In this document: positions 1 to 8,706 of the stretch, piece by piece
Layout: the number at the start of each line of letters is the position of its first letter
How positions within the stretch are numbered: the stretch's first letter is position 1
DNA from: Pseudanabaena sp.
Lineage (GTDB): Bacteria > Cyanobacteriota > Cyanobacteriia > Pseudanabaenales > Pseudanabaenaceae
Direction of reading: 5' to 3'
NCBI GenBank assembly: GCA_003249015.1
Contig: QBLS01000025.1
Span: forward strand, 1 to 60,764
Length of the DNA stretch: 60,764 bases
The notes under the pieces: generated by a model
The model's database searches: none
What the model was told of the DNA's origin: nothing
What the model saw: only the letters and a program-made list of their open reading frames with translations
Made by a program: the position numbers and the translations under genes

Positions 1-38
1 TGGCTATTTCTATTCTCCTATGTATTTCTACTCAGTGC

Positions 39-371
39 CTAATTGAGATGCTCCCAAAAAGATAATACATCAAGAGACTGATTTGATTGAGTTAGGCTAT
101 GCCTTAAAACCATCCACACAATCAAAATCATCCCGATTAAAGACGAAATTAAATTCCCTCTAAACTTGAGTCGATCCTGCTTCCTCCATAGTAAAAATCC
201 GATACTAAGCCACCCTAAAAGGTCAAGCAAAGATGGAGTTTTCTCGGATATTTTCCAGACATATTGAATATGTAAAGTTGCCAAAAAGCCAAGGGCAACG
301 AATATTAAAGAATATTTATTGTTTACAAATTCTTTAAATGATTTTTGGGCTTCCTGTAACTGAAATTCCAT
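39..371 (-). pseudogene. Exosortase-family N-terminal fragment (probable remnant)
   Basis: A 110-residue hydrophobic protein with two or three membrane segments (about residues 18-40, 47-62 and 73-90). The pattern of a short LH motif, a WLSIGFLLW segment, a charged turn (RKQDRLKF) and an SSLIGMILI segment resembles the first quarter of cyanobacterial exosortases, the membrane transpeptidase-like enzymes that process PEP-CTERM proteins. Such proteins are usually more than 250 residues and carry a catalytic Cys/Arg/His set further on. None of that follows here: reading stops at 39-41 and all three frames close within about 40 bases. The gene lies 44 bases upstream of comEC on the same strand. 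It may be a truncated remnant or an unrelated small membrane protein; the family call is tentative. Confidence 0.4.
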
Positions 372-415
372 ATTTGTATCTAGATGTTTTTGCTGAAAAA
401 CTGAAGCCTCTTTGA

Positions 416-2746
416 CTAAATTGGCGATCGCGAATCACTTTGATCGCGCAAAGTGTAAAAGTCCTTATCTGGACTCCACTGAATCGCGCCATCGCGCCCA
501 GTCCAAAACACTCTGACTTTAGACTCGTCCAACTGATTGACCATTTCTTCGACGACACTACTCGCCGATGCGATCGCAATCTTTGGGCTGATCGCTTGTA
601 ATATTTTCGGATCAATACTGCCACCCGTCCACCAAAGAATATTTGCTGATAGTTTAGGTAGTAGATCCTTTTGATTGATGATCAACTGTTGGGTCTTAGC
701 ATCAGAATTGCTTAGCAATAACCAAGATAGCTCACCGATAGCAATTTTGATAATGTCAGGTGATTGGTTGAGTAACTGGATCTCAATTTGGTTGCTGATT
801 TTAAGGGTCTCGCCAGTTTTAAGAGAGGCGATGGGGACATTGGCATTGGTTAGAGATTGTTGAAGGTTTTGATAATTTTTGGACGTAACCCCAAGGTTAA
901 TGTCTCTAAACTGATTGATGGTCAAAGATTTTGAGAGCAGACTATTCCAACCATTGCTGACATCGGGTTGGGTATCGGTCGCGATCGCCCAGTCAATCCG
1001 ATTGATTCCAGATTTTTGTAAAAAAGGTTGCAAGGTAAAGCTCGCAAATTGTTCATCACCACTATTGATTAGTACGGTTTGATTCTCGGCTTGAATCACC
1101 ATGATTGGGACTTCATTAAATGCTGGCAAAGTTACCTGAAATAGACTTCTCTGAGCGATCGCATTTGGCACAAACAGAATAATGCAAGCCAAAGTAAAAG
1201 CGATCGTCCAACGCTGCATTTTGCCAAACCAAGGAACTAACCAAATGGCAAGAAATAGTCCATAGGCGACAAACATCTGCCAAAGTGCGATCGCCCCCAC
1301 ATTAGTATTAGCGTTAGGCAAAGTATTGACCCACTGAGCTAGGGCGACAATCCAATGCAGCAATGGATAGAGTAACCAAGCGATCGCGGCTCCTAACGGC
1401 ACAAAAACAATTCCTAAGATACCGCTAATAATCCCGCCATAGGTCGAGACAGCTACTAAGGGAGTCGTAAACACATTGGCAAGCAGGCTATAGGGAGCAA
1501 TTTTGCCAAACATTAGTAGTTGTAAAGGCAAAGTCCAAATGTAGGCTGCGATCGGCACAGAAACTAAATCTGCGATCGCTGGAGGTAGCCATTGCAATCG
1601 CTGGGTAACAGCTTTTGATGTGGTAATTAATCCAAAGGTTGCCAAAAAACTAAACTGAAAGCCTAAGTCCCAAATCCAGAGAGGCTGATAGATCAGCAAC
1701 AGCACGGCTGTAACCAGTAAACCCACCACAGGGCGACTGCGGCGCTGCACTACTAAACCGATCAAGCTACCAAAGCCCATCACCACTGCCCGTAAAATTG
1801 ACGGGCTTGCGCCTGTTAACAGCAGATATCCCAATAAAGACAGGCTGCCGAGGGCAAATTGTTGTTTGAGATTACCGCCGCGACTCAGCGCGATCGCCGC
1901 CCCCAGCACCAAAGTCACCTGAAATCCTGAAGCCGCCAAAACTGCCGCTAACCCCGCCTGAATAAATTCATCTTTAACTGTGCTTGGTAAATCTACAGCC
2001 CGACTTCCTAAGACCAAAGAACTCAGTAGCGAACCCTCTGGCACCCCTGCCCCCATCACATGAGCGCGAACAATGCGACTTACAAACCACCACTCCCCAA
2101 AACTTGGTGCATCACCCTGCATTATCAGCGATCGCCCACTTAATCCAGCAAATACACTCTGACGCGCTAAGAAAGCTTTAAAGTCAAAGGCTCCGAAATT
2201 GTCTGCACGACTGGGTAAATACAGCCTTCCTGAAAGCTGAACCATTTGCCCTGCTCTCAGCCCAGTCACTTCGATTAAAGGTACGGTTACATACAGTTTT
2301 CCCGATGCATCTACAAAATCTTGAGAAACTGCATCGGCGATGGCAACTTGACTGTTTTCATTGCTAGGCTTAGGACTGATTTTCCCAGAAGTATTAATTT
2401 GCTTAACAGCCAATAAAAATTTTGCGCGTTCGCTACGTGTCAGGCTAGGAGCATCAATTACCTCACCACGAACAATTACATTAGACAAAGGTGCATATTT
2501 AGAAACATCGTTCACTTCTGGCTGTGGCGATCGCATCTTTATATAAAAGAAAGACAATACCGCCACAATAGTTGCTAATAAATAGACCCAACGTTTAGGA
2601 CCCAAGCGCCAGACTGAGGGAACTACTAGCGACAGTCCTAGTCCGACACCACAAATCGTCCAGAAGCCCAACCAATCTGCCAAAAAGCTGGCATAAGCTC
2701 CCGCAATAAAAAATAGGGCAAAGATTAGAGCCACTGGTGATTTCAT
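416..2746 (-). CDS. comEC: ComEC/Rec2-type DNA uptake channel protein
   Basis: A 776-residue polytopic membrane protein with the ComEC layout: an N-terminal soluble OB-like part between membrane helices (about residues 30-210), the central Competence domain with many helices (about 230-530), and a C-terminal metallo-beta-lactamase-like domain (about 540-770). The central SGFQVTLVLGA motif matches the family SGLH-type motif. ComEC carries single-stranded DNA across the inner membrane during natural transformation. The C-terminal domain appears degenerate: the usual HxHxDH metal motif is replaced by ATDTQPDVSNG, so metal-dependent nuclease activity is doubtful. The ATG at 2746 lies four bases from the upstream gene's stop, indicating an operon. 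Confidence 0.93.
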   Translation of the reverse strand: MKSPVALIFALFFIAGAYASFLADWLGFWTICGVGLGLSLVVPSVWRLGPKRWVYLLATIVAVLSFFYIKMRSPQPEVNDVSKYAPLSNVIVRGEVIDAPSLTRSERAKFLLAVKQINTSGKISPKPSNENSQVAIADAVSQDFVDASGKLYVTVPLIEVTGLRAGQMVQLSGRLYLPSRADNFGAFDFKAFLARQSVFAGLSGRSLIMQGDAPSFGEWWFVSRIVRAHVMGAGVPEGSLLSSLVLGSRAVDLPSTVKDEFIQAGLAAVLAASGFQVTLVLGAAIALSRGGNLKQQFALGSLSLLGYLLLTGASPSILRAVVMGFGSLIGLVVQRRSRPVVGLLVTAVLLLIYQPLWIWDLGFQFSFLATFGLITTSKAVTQRLQWLPPAIADLVSVPIAAYIWTLPLQLLMFGKIAPYSLLANVFTTPLVAVSTYGGIISGILGIVFVPLGAAIAWLLYPLLHWIVALAQWVNTLPNANTNVGAIALWQMFVAYGLFLAIWLVPWFGKMQRWTIAFTLACIILFVPNAIAQRSLFQVTLPAFNEVPIMVIQAENQTVLINSGDEQFASFTLQPFLQKSGINRIDWAIATDTQPDVSNGWNSLLSKSLTINQFRDINLGVTSKNYQNLQQSLTNANVPIASLKTGETLKISNQIEIQLLNQSPDIIKIAIGELSWLLLSNSDAKTQQLIINQKDLLPKLSANILWWTGGSIDPKILQAISPKIAIASASSVVEEMVNQLDESKVRVFWTGRDGAIQWSPDKDFYTLRDQSDSRSPI

Positions 2747-2750
2747 GCAA

Positions 2751-3026
2751 CTAAATTAAATCTTCGCCATAGTTATGCCGAATCGCCCGATCACTAAATT
2801 CCGACGGAGGGCGATCATTACTCCAAGCCCACCAAGCCGCATCACACTCGCAATGATAAAATTCCTGCCACTTACGTTGATGGTTTTCGGTATAGACAGG
2901 CGATCGACGATTAATCCATACAGATTTAGCTTGGCTTGGCAGTTGACCACAATGAGGACAGCAAAAATTTACCGCATGGCTTGCCTTATCGATCCAGTCT
3001 GGAGGTGTCGGATTAAAAGCTTCCAT
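2751..3026 (-). CDS. Small Cys-rich (zinc-ribbon-like) protein of unknown function
   Basis: A short protein of about 91 residues when read from the ATG at 3026 (MEAFNPTPPD); an ATG at 3059 would add 11 residues. I prefer the internal start because the extra residues (MRFNCQFLWFF) look unlike the rest. It has a CPHC pair near residue 25 and a CEC group near residue 60, which could form a small zinc ribbon, and it is rich in Trp and His. No domain family was recognised. The stop codon is four bases before the comEC start, so the two are probably co-transcribed. A link to DNA uptake is possible by position only. Confidence 0.6.
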   Translation of the reverse strand: MEAFNPTPPDWIDKASHAVNFCCPHCGQLPSQAKSVWINRRSPVYTENHQRKWQEFYHCECDAAWWAWSNDRPPSEFSDRAIRHNYGEDLI

Positions 3027-3081
3027 AAAAAACCATAAAAACTGACAGTTAAACCGCAATATACAACGCCTTGCGCTTTCT

Positions 3082-3142
3082 TCAAGCCAAGAAGTTTTTA
3101 AAAGGTTGGCGTAGCCAACCTTTTAAAAACTTCTTGGCTTGA
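3082..3142. repeat. Perfect 29-bp palindrome, 3-nt loop
   Basis: Arms 3082-3110 and 3114-3142 are exact reverse complements, with loop GTA. It lies between divergently oriented genes (the comEC operon on minus, metG on plus), so it is not simply a shared terminator. It belongs to the class of 3-nt-loop hairpins found throughout the window. Confidence 0.95.
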
Positions 3143-3147
3143 GACTA

Positions 3148-3249
3148 TATAGCAATTTCAAATAAGAGTTAGGGCTTCGACTTCGCTCAGCCAACCTATA
3201 CTGCTGGCTGAGCGAAGTCGAAGCCTCTTCTAAATATTTAAATGCTATA
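3148..3249. repeat. MITE-like palindromic element, family C, copy 1
   Basis: About 102 bp bounded by inverted ends TATAGCA and TGCTATA. The inner stem has 21-bp arms (3173-3193 and 3205-3225) containing the core TTCGACTTCGCTCAGCC. A second copy at 38201-38296 shares the outer sequence (AAATAAGAGTT on the left, CTCTTCTAAATATTTAAA on the right). It carries no gene, so it could be a non-autonomous mobile element. Confidence 0.85.
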
Positions 3250-3309
3250 GCTATATTTCTGCCAGCATAATAGCAGCCTAGTGGAAAAAGACGGCACTTC
3301 GCGCCCAAT

Positions 3310-3399
3310 AATTAATGGTGCGATGAAGAGCACCGCGCCATTACAGACTGTTAGAAATTTTTTGAGAGCGTCGCTTCGCGGCGCTCTCAAAAAATTTCT
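3310..3399. repeat. Two adjacent palindromes upstream of metG
   Basis: The first is imperfect, around 3313-3342, with arms starting TAATGGTGCG and ending CGCGCCATTA. The second has perfect 18-bp arms at 3353-3370 and 3382-3399, and the inner bases also pair down to a GCTTCGC tip. The remaining bases of this 430-base gap hold no gene that I can see. Confidence 0.85.
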
Positions 3400-3490
3400 G
3401 GGTTTTAATCAATCACAAGCGCGGTAACTCTTAGAAGAAAAAATAGTAAATTCTCGCCATTTTTTTGCAGAATGGTAACAGTCCTGAATT

Positions 3491-5083
3491 GTGTCTCCCA
3501 TGTCTTCTGAATTAACCCCCTTAAAAACGATCTCCCTGACCACGCCACTTTTTTATGTCAATGATCGCCCCCACATTGGTAGCGCCTACCCCACAATCGC
3601 TGCCGATGCCTTTGCGCGATTTCATCGGCTAAAAGGGCATCCCGTCATGTTTGTGACAGGCACAGATGAGCATGGGCAAAAAATTCAGCGCACTGCCGAA
3701 AAAAATAATCTCTCGCCCCAAGAGCACTGCGATCGCACCGTTGCTGAGTTTTACAGCCTTTGGGAAAAATTTAACATTCGCTTTGATCGCTTCACTCGCA
3801 CCACCGCCCCCAAGCATCAGGCGATCGTCAACGAATTTTTTCAACGGGTTTATGAGGCTGGCGATATCTATCTAAACCAACAAAAGGGCTGGTACTGCGT
3901 CGCATGTGAAGAATTTAAAGAAGAACGTGAGTTACCCCCTAGCCATCATTGCCCCACCCATACCAATGTCGTCTGCGAGTGGCGAGACGAACCAAATTAT
4001 TTTTTCCGTCTTTCCAAGTATCAAGACGCATTAGATCAATTTCACCTAGACAATCCCGAATTCATTCAGCCAGAAAGCCGCCGCAATGAAGTTCTTGGTT
4101 TCATGAAACAAGGTTTACAAGACTTTTCAATTTCGCGAGTTAACCTCGATTGGGGTTTCCCTATCCCTAACGATCCTAGCCATACGATTTATGTCTGGTT
4201 TGACGCATTGCTCGGCTATGTCACCGCCTTACTAGAGCCAGATGACGCGCCCACCCTAGAAAATGCCCTTAAAAAGTGGTATCCATTTAACCTGCATATT
4301 ATTGGCAAAGATATTTTGCGATTTCACGCAATTTACTGGCCAGCCATGCTGATGTCCGCAGGATTGCCCCTCCCAGAGCGTGTATTTGGTCATGGTTTGT
4401 TGACAAAAGACGGACTAAAAATGGGTAAAACTTTGGGCAATACCATCGATCCCTACGATCTTGTGGAGCGCTTTGGTGCTGATCCCATTCGTTACTACTT
4501 TCTCAAAGAGATTGAATTTGGGCGTGACGGTGATTTTAACGAAGCTAGATTTATCGCGATCGTCAATGCTGATCTAGCCAATAGTCTTGGAAATTTACTT
4601 AATCGCAGCCTTGGCATGGCGAGTAAATATTGCCAGCAATGTATTCCCTCCCATGATCCCCGCGATCGCACTGAGGTTTCCGATTTAGTCCAGCCAGTAA
4701 TTAACCAAGCATCAACCCTTGGCGATCTCATAGCCCTTGACTATCAAAACTTAAACTTTCGAGCCGCCACCGAGAAAATCCTTGAACTAATTTGGAACTG
4801 TAACAAGCTAATTGATGAAACTACTCCTTGGAAGCAGTTTAAGTTAGGAAAACAGTCAGAAGTTAACGAAATAATCTACGTTTTACTTGAATCAGTCCGC
4901 ATTGCCACCTATCTCCTCTCTCCCATTACTCCCCGATTAAGCATCGCCGCCTATGAACAGCTAGGGTTAAGGTTTGATGAAACTAATCCACCCGATTGGA
5001 GTCATAGAAACTGGGGAATAATACAAGCAGGTCAGTCCTTAGCTACCCCAATACCGATTTTTCAGCGTATTGATGTTAATTAG
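3491..5083 (+). CDS. metG: Methionyl-tRNA synthetase
   Basis: Class I aminoacyl-tRNA synthetase of 530 residues that charges tRNA-Met. The Rossmann-fold signature reads PHIGSAYPT (the HIGH box is HIGS) near residue 27, and the KMSKS loop reads KMGKTLGN near residue 317; both variants are common in cyanobacterial MetG. TGTDEHGQK and a CVACEEF...HHCPTH zinc-knuckle region are present. There is no C-terminal tRNA-binding extension, so this is a short form. Translation can begin at GTG 3491 or ATG 3500; the ATG gives MSSELTPLKT and is equally plausible. The gene stands alone, downstream of several palindromes. Confidence 0.97.
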   Translation: MSPMSSELTPLKTISLTTPLFYVNDRPHIGSAYPTIAADAFARFHRLKGHPVMFVTGTDEHGQKIQRTAEKNNLSPQEHCDRTVAEFYSLWEKFNIRFDRFTRTTAPKHQAIVNEFFQRVYEAGDIYLNQQKGWYCVACEEFKEERELPPSHHCPTHTNVVCEWRDEPNYFFRLSKYQDALDQFHLDNPEFIQPESRRNEVLGFMKQGLQDFSISRVNLDWGFPIPNDPSHTIYVWFDALLGYVTALLEPDDAPTLENALKKWYPFNLHIIGKDILRFHAIYWPAMLMSAGLPLPERVFGHGLLTKDGLKMGKTLGNTIDPYDLVERFGADPIRYYFLKEIEFGRDGDFNEARFIAIVNADLANSLGNLLNRSLGMASKYCQQCIPSHDPRDRTEVSDLVQPVINQASTLGDLIALDYQNLNFRAATEKILELIWNCNKLIDETTPWKQFKLGKQSEVNEIIYVLLESVRIATYLLSPITPRLSIAAYEQLGLRFDETNPPDWSHRNWGIIQAGQSLATPIPIFQRIDVN

Positions 5084-5583
5084 CTAATATGAGGCAACCC
5101 TAATATCGCCTCATAACTACCTGATTTGGATCAGTGGTGATAGCTATTGCTGCCATTCATTAGCACCTTTGGCAACTTTAAGATTTGTAATTAATTGACT
5201 ATTAAATTTCTGAAAATCTATACCTCTGAGTATATTTACTTATAGTGTATATTTGAAGATAGGTTATAAGAATAAGATTATTATTTTAAAAAATAAAAAA
5301 CCCTTTTTAGAGTTTTGAGTCTTTTTTAACGAGCTTACTAAACTTTTTTCCAAGTATTCTTTGAATGAGTCTATAGACAAGTCTGTTGAGAAGATGTTCA
5401 AAACTAAATCATTACTAAACTTTTAAGCAATTCTCAAATAGTCTTGGGATAAAGCAAGATCCTTTACTAAAGATTACTTTCAGCGTCCAAATACCAGCCA
5501 TTAAAAAGCTGGCTATGAGTTTATTAAAAATTTTTAAGAGGTTTTCTGAATTAGGTAAACACTTAGGACGGTTTTAAGTATCA
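5084..5583. other. 500-base AT-rich intergenic region
   Basis: No gene recognised. Just after metG, ATGAGGC (5089) and GCCTCAT (5108) can form a weak hairpin without a clear T-run. A small hairpin with CCAGC/GCTGG arms lies near 5500-5520. The remainder is A/T-rich with several T-runs, and probably holds the promoter of the following gene, though no convincing -35/-10 pair stood out. Confidence 0.5.
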
Positions 5584-6285
5584 ATGCTAATACCAAAGCT
5601 TCATCCCGCAGCACTAGATAACAAGCGTTCTATAGGAAAAGATATGTTACCTTTTGAGCAAGATTCTGGTTTTAAACCAGACCAAATTTTGGAGAATCGA
5701 GGGCGAGTCGCCATTTTCATTGATGGCTCAAATTTATTCTATGCCGCCCTACAACTAGGAATCGAGATTGACTACACCAAATTACTCCTATGTCTCACCG
5801 ATGGCTCAAGGCTACTCAGAGCATTCTTTTACACTGGTGTTGACCGCACTAATGAAAAGCAGCAAGGTTTTTTACTGTGGATGCGTCGTAATGGCTATCG
5901 AGTCATTTCTAAAGAATTAGTTCAACTCCCTGATGGTTCTAAAAAAGCCAATCTTGATGTGGAAATTGCTGTAGACATGATGGCACTAATTGGTTCCTAC
6001 GACACAGCAGTATTGGTAAGTGGTGATGGGGATCTCGCTTACGCAGTTGATGCCGCGAGCTATCGCGGAGTTAGAGTTGAGGTTGTCAGCTTGCGCTCAA
6101 TGACCAGCGATCATTTAATCAATGTCGCTGATCGCTACGTTGATCTTGAAGCAATCAAAGAAGACATCATGAAAATGTCTCGCCCCCAATCGTCCACGGT
6201 TTCACCTTCCTTGGCTACTAGCTACGCCTATCGTCCCATTTCTGGGGTGATTTCTACAGAGAGCGATAGCCGATTCCCTCAGTAA
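5584..6285 (+). CDS. LabA-like NYN-domain protein
   Basis: A 233-residue protein with an NYN domain (PIN-like nuclease fold) at about residues 40-195. The expected acidic residues are visible in FIDGSNLFYA, DVEIAVDMMALI and VSGDGDLAYAVD. This is the LabA/DUF88 family; LabA in Synechococcus elongatus acts in circadian feedback on gene expression, but several paralogues exist in most cyanobacteria, so a clock role here is only possible. The first 20 residues look unstructured, and ATG 5644 (MLPFEQDSG) is a credible alternative start. The C-terminal 35 residues are Ser/Pro-rich and not conserved-looking. It stands alone, before the ribosomal operon. Confidence 0.85.
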   Translation: MLIPKLHPAALDNKRSIGKDMLPFEQDSGFKPDQILENRGRVAIFIDGSNLFYAALQLGIEIDYTKLLLCLTDGSRLLRAFFYTGVDRTNEKQQGFLLWMRRNGYRVISKELVQLPDGSKKANLDVEIAVDMMALIGSYDTAVLVSGDGDLAYAVDAASYRGVRVEVVSLRSMTSDHLINVADRYVDLEAIKEDIMKMSRPQSSTVSPSLATSYAYRPISGVISTESDSRFPQ

Positions 6286-6512
6286 TGCAGGTGCGGCAGC
6301 TAAAACCAAGAATAACACCGCAATTCTTATTCGATAGCGGCAATTTAACTAGCTACAGATGCGTTTGCGTATAGGAAAACAAGATTTGCTTAGAACGTAA
6401 ATCCATAGATTAAGTTGTAGCGGAAAGTGCTGCCGTTCATTTGTGGGGCTTTGATTTTTGCTAAATCTTATTTTCTTACAGACTGCTCATCACGATTAGC
6501 TTCTAAAAATAC
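6286..6512. other. Upstream part of the labA-rpsM intergenic gap
   Basis: No gene and no strong secondary structure seen. A search by eye for rpmJ (ribosomal protein L36), which commonly precedes rpsM, found nothing in the gap up to 6788. Confidence 0.5.
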
Positions 6513-6555
6513 AGCAATTTTTATTATAAAAATTGCTTTTACAATAAAAATTGCT
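6513..6555. repeat. Near-perfect A/T palindrome plus third half-site upstream of the ribosomal operon promoter
   Basis: AGCAATTTTTAT (6513-6524) and ATAAAAATTGCT (6526-6537) are exact reverse complements around one base. The right half recurs directly at 6543-6555. It sits 20-60 bases upstream of the promoter at 6574, so an operator or UP-type role is possible. Confidence 0.7.
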
Positions 6556-6573
6556 GACAAAACTAAAAAAATA

Positions 6574-6602
6574 TTGACAGAAATTGCCATTGTCAATATA
6601 TT
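6574..6602 (+). promoter_or_regulatory. Sigma-70 promoter of the rpsM operon
   Basis: A perfect -35 box TTGACA (6574-6579), a 17-base spacer and TATATT (6597-6602) lie about 190 bases upstream of rpsM. The -35 box is part of an inverted pair ATTGACA/TGTCAAT that spans the spacer. The implied 5' leader is about 180 bases, long enough for autoregulation by a ribosomal protein. Confidence 0.65.
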
Positions 6603-6756
6603 ATAGAGTTCGCTGTAAAATATTCTGTCCCCGTAATTTGCCTCTACCAGACTGTAGCTAACCCACTACATAGGGATTGTGCTTGTACGGAGAATGTGTT
6701 CACAGACTAGTGCCAGCAGTTACTATCAAAAAGTGACTTTGGCGCGATTATAACCT

Positions 6757-6789
6757 ATGAAAACTGATAACAAATTGGGAGACTTATAG
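6757..6789 (+). CDS. Possible 10-codon leader peptide overlapping the rpsM start
   Basis: ATG at 6757 followed by nine codons and TAG at 6787-6789 encodes [10 protein letters not shown]. The last base of the stop is the first base of the rpsM GTG start (TAGTG), the geometry of translational coupling. No strong ribosome-binding site precedes it, so it may be chance. Confidence 0.2.
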   Translation: MKTDNKLGDL

Positions 6790-7172
6790 TGGCTCGCATT
6801 GCAGGAGTTGACCTTCCTCGTGACAAGCGCATTGAAATAGGACTAACGTATATATACGGAATCGGTCTGACTAGCGCCAAAAAAATCTTAGCAGCTACCA
6901 AAATAAACCCTGATACGAGGGTTAAAGAGCTTACTGATCCTGAAGTAACCACTTTACGCCAAGAGGTAGAATCCAACTTTCAAGTAGAGGGCGATCTCCG
7001 CCGCCTTGAGGGATTAAGCATTAAACGCCTAGTAGACATTGGTTGCTACAGAGGTCGCAGACACCGTATGGGACTTCCTGTCCGTGGACAACGTACTCGT
7101 ACCAATGCGCGTACTCGCCGTGGCGGTCGCCGTACTGTTGCAGGTAAGAAGAAGGCTCCAGGTAAGAAGTAA
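6789..7172 (+). CDS. rpsM: 30S ribosomal protein S13 (uS13)
   Basis: A 127-residue basic protein beginning [16 protein letters not shown], the standard S13 start. It has the helix-hairpin-helix [14 protein letters not shown] and the C-terminal [15 protein letters not shown] tail that contacts tRNA in the P site at the head of the 30S subunit. The start is GTG, overlapping a possible leader ORF by one base. It is the first gene of the seven-gene run ending at rpsI. In many bacteria rpmJ and infA lie directly upstream; they are absent here, so the alpha operon is detached from the rest of the S10/spc cluster. Confidence 0.98.
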   Translation: MARIAGVDLPRDKRIEIGLTYIYGIGLTSAKKILAATKINPDTRVKELTDPEVTTLRQEVESNFQVEGDLRRLEGLSIKRLVDIGCYRGRRHRMGLPVRGQRTRTNARTRRGGRRTVAGKKKAPGKK

Positions 7173-7192
7173 GTAAGGATTAACACGAAACA

Positions 7193-7588
7193 ATGGCTCG
7201 TCAAACAACCCGTAGAACTGGCGCACGTAAGAATAAGCGCAATGTCCCTAATGGAGTCGCTTACATCCAGTCTACTTTCAACAACACTATTATCACGATC
7301 GCAGATACTGTAGGCGATGTAATCTCTTGGTCTTCGGCTGGTGCCAGTGGCTTTAAAGGCGCGAAGAAGGGTACTCCATTTGCCGCGCAAACTGCTGCTG
7401 AATCGGCAGCTCGTAGAGCGATGGAGCAAGGCATGCGCCAAGTCGAGGTAATGGTTACAGGTCCTGGCTCAGGACGTGAAACTGCTGTGAGAGCACTCCA
7501 AGCAGCTGGGCTAGAAATCACTCTGATTCGCGACATCACTCCCATTCCCCACAATGGTTGCCGTCCTCCTAAGCGCAGACGTGTCTAA
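7193..7588 (+). CDS. rpsK: 30S ribosomal protein S11 (uS11)
   Basis: A 131-residue protein of the 30S platform. It shows the S11 signatures [33 protein letters not shown] and the C-terminal [17 protein letters not shown]. Length is normal. It follows rpsM by 20 bases and precedes rpoA in the usual alpha-operon order. Confidence 0.98.
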   Translation: MARQTTRRTGARKNKRNVPNGVAYIQSTFNNTIITIADTVGDVISWSSAGASGFKGAKKGTPFAAQTAAESAARRAMEQGMRQVEVMVTGPGSGRETAVRALQAAGLEITLIRDITPIPHNGCRPPKRRRV

Positions 7589-7690
7589 TCAATTACGAAC
7601 TAAAAAACAAGTTTATAATTCGTAATTTTTCAATCCCTAAATTCCTCCCTTTGATTTTCGTTTACTCTTGCAGACTAAGTCGGTACAAAT

Positions 7691-8644
7691 ATGGCACAGT
7701 TTCAGGTTGAGTGCGTTGCATCCCACACAGAAAAAGACAATAGTCAGTACAGTCAATTTGTACTAGAACCACTAGATCGGGGGCAAGGCATTACCATTGG
7801 AAACGCGCTCAGACGGGTATTGCTATCTAATTTAGAGGGTGCAGCCGTCACCGCCGTTCGCATTGCTGGTGTTAACCATGAATTTGCGACGATTCCAGGT
7901 GTGCGCGAGGATGTTCTGGACTTAATGCTCAACCTGAAAGAACTAGTGTTGAAGTCTTACAGCTCAGCACCGCAGATTATTCGTTTGGTAGAGCGTGGTC
8001 CAAAATTGGTAATGGCAACTAGTTTCCATTCTTTGCCATCGGACATTGAGATTGTTAACCCTAACCAATACATTGCGACTCTCAGTGAGGGTGCAACCTT
8101 GGAGATGGAATTAACAATCGAGCGCGGTAAAGGCTATCGGTCAGTAGATCGTTCTAAGGAAGATCATAGCTCCCCGATTGATACCCTCAAGATTGATGCG
8201 GTGTTCATGCCTGTGCGTAAGGTCAAATATGAGATTAAGGATGCTCGAATCGGTGATGCGATTAATAAAGAGAGCCTACAGCTTGATATTTGGACAAACG
8301 GCAGCATTACCCCTCAAGAAGCACTTAGCCAAGCGGCTAGTGTGTTGGTGAATTTGTTCTCGCCTTTGCAAGAAATTACCCTTGCCCCATCATTGCCACA
8401 AGAGCGTGATGAGCAGGATGAGACTAAGCAAATTCATATTGAAGAGTTACAACTATCAGTCAGGGCTTATAACTGTCTCAAACGCGCACAGATTAATACT
8501 GTCGCTGATTTGTTGGAATACACCCAAGACGATTTATTAGAAATTAAGAATTTTGGTCAAAAGTCGGCTGAGGAAGTTATGGATGCTCTGAAACAGCATC
8601 TTGGGCTTACCTTGACTGAATCCAAAGCTTCTAAAGTTCTATAA
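7691..8644 (+). CDS. rpoA: DNA-directed RNA polymerase subunit alpha
   Basis: A 317-residue alpha subunit. The N-terminal dimerisation domain (about residues 1-230) contains GQGITIGNALRRVLLSNLEG. A linker follows, and then the C-terminal domain (about 245-310) with LSVRAYNCLKRAQINTV and the DNA-binding helix segment LEIKNFGQKSAEEV. It nucleates RNA polymerase assembly and contacts UP elements. A 102-base gap separates it from rpsK. Confidence 0.98.
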   Translation: MAQFQVECVASHTEKDNSQYSQFVLEPLDRGQGITIGNALRRVLLSNLEGAAVTAVRIAGVNHEFATIPGVREDVLDLMLNLKELVLKSYSSAPQIIRLVERGPKLVMATSFHSLPSDIEIVNPNQYIATLSEGATLEMELTIERGKGYRSVDRSKEDHSSPIDTLKIDAVFMPVRKVKYEIKDARIGDAINKESLQLDIWTNGSITPQEALSQAASVLVNLFSPLQEITLAPSLPQERDEQDETKQIHIEELQLSVRAYNCLKRAQINTVADLLEYTQDDLLEIKNFGQKSAEEVMDALKQHLGLTLTESKASKVL

Positions 8645-8706
8645 GTAGCTCTCGCTCTAGAGAGCTTTGTTTAGAGTTTTGTTTAATATTCATCTAGTAC
8701 ATACCC

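Noticed and set aside
3123-3308. Open frame sharing residues with one at 38102-38311
   Set aside because: The shared stretch (KYLEEASTSLSQ) is translation of the family C repeat, not a gene family.
3491-5083. HIGS and KMGKT as inactivating changes in MetG
   Set aside because: These variants are normal in cyanobacterial MetG, so they are not a sign of decay.
5084-5583. A small RNA gene in the metG-labA gap
   Set aside because: Only weak hairpins and no promoter-terminator pair could be recognised.
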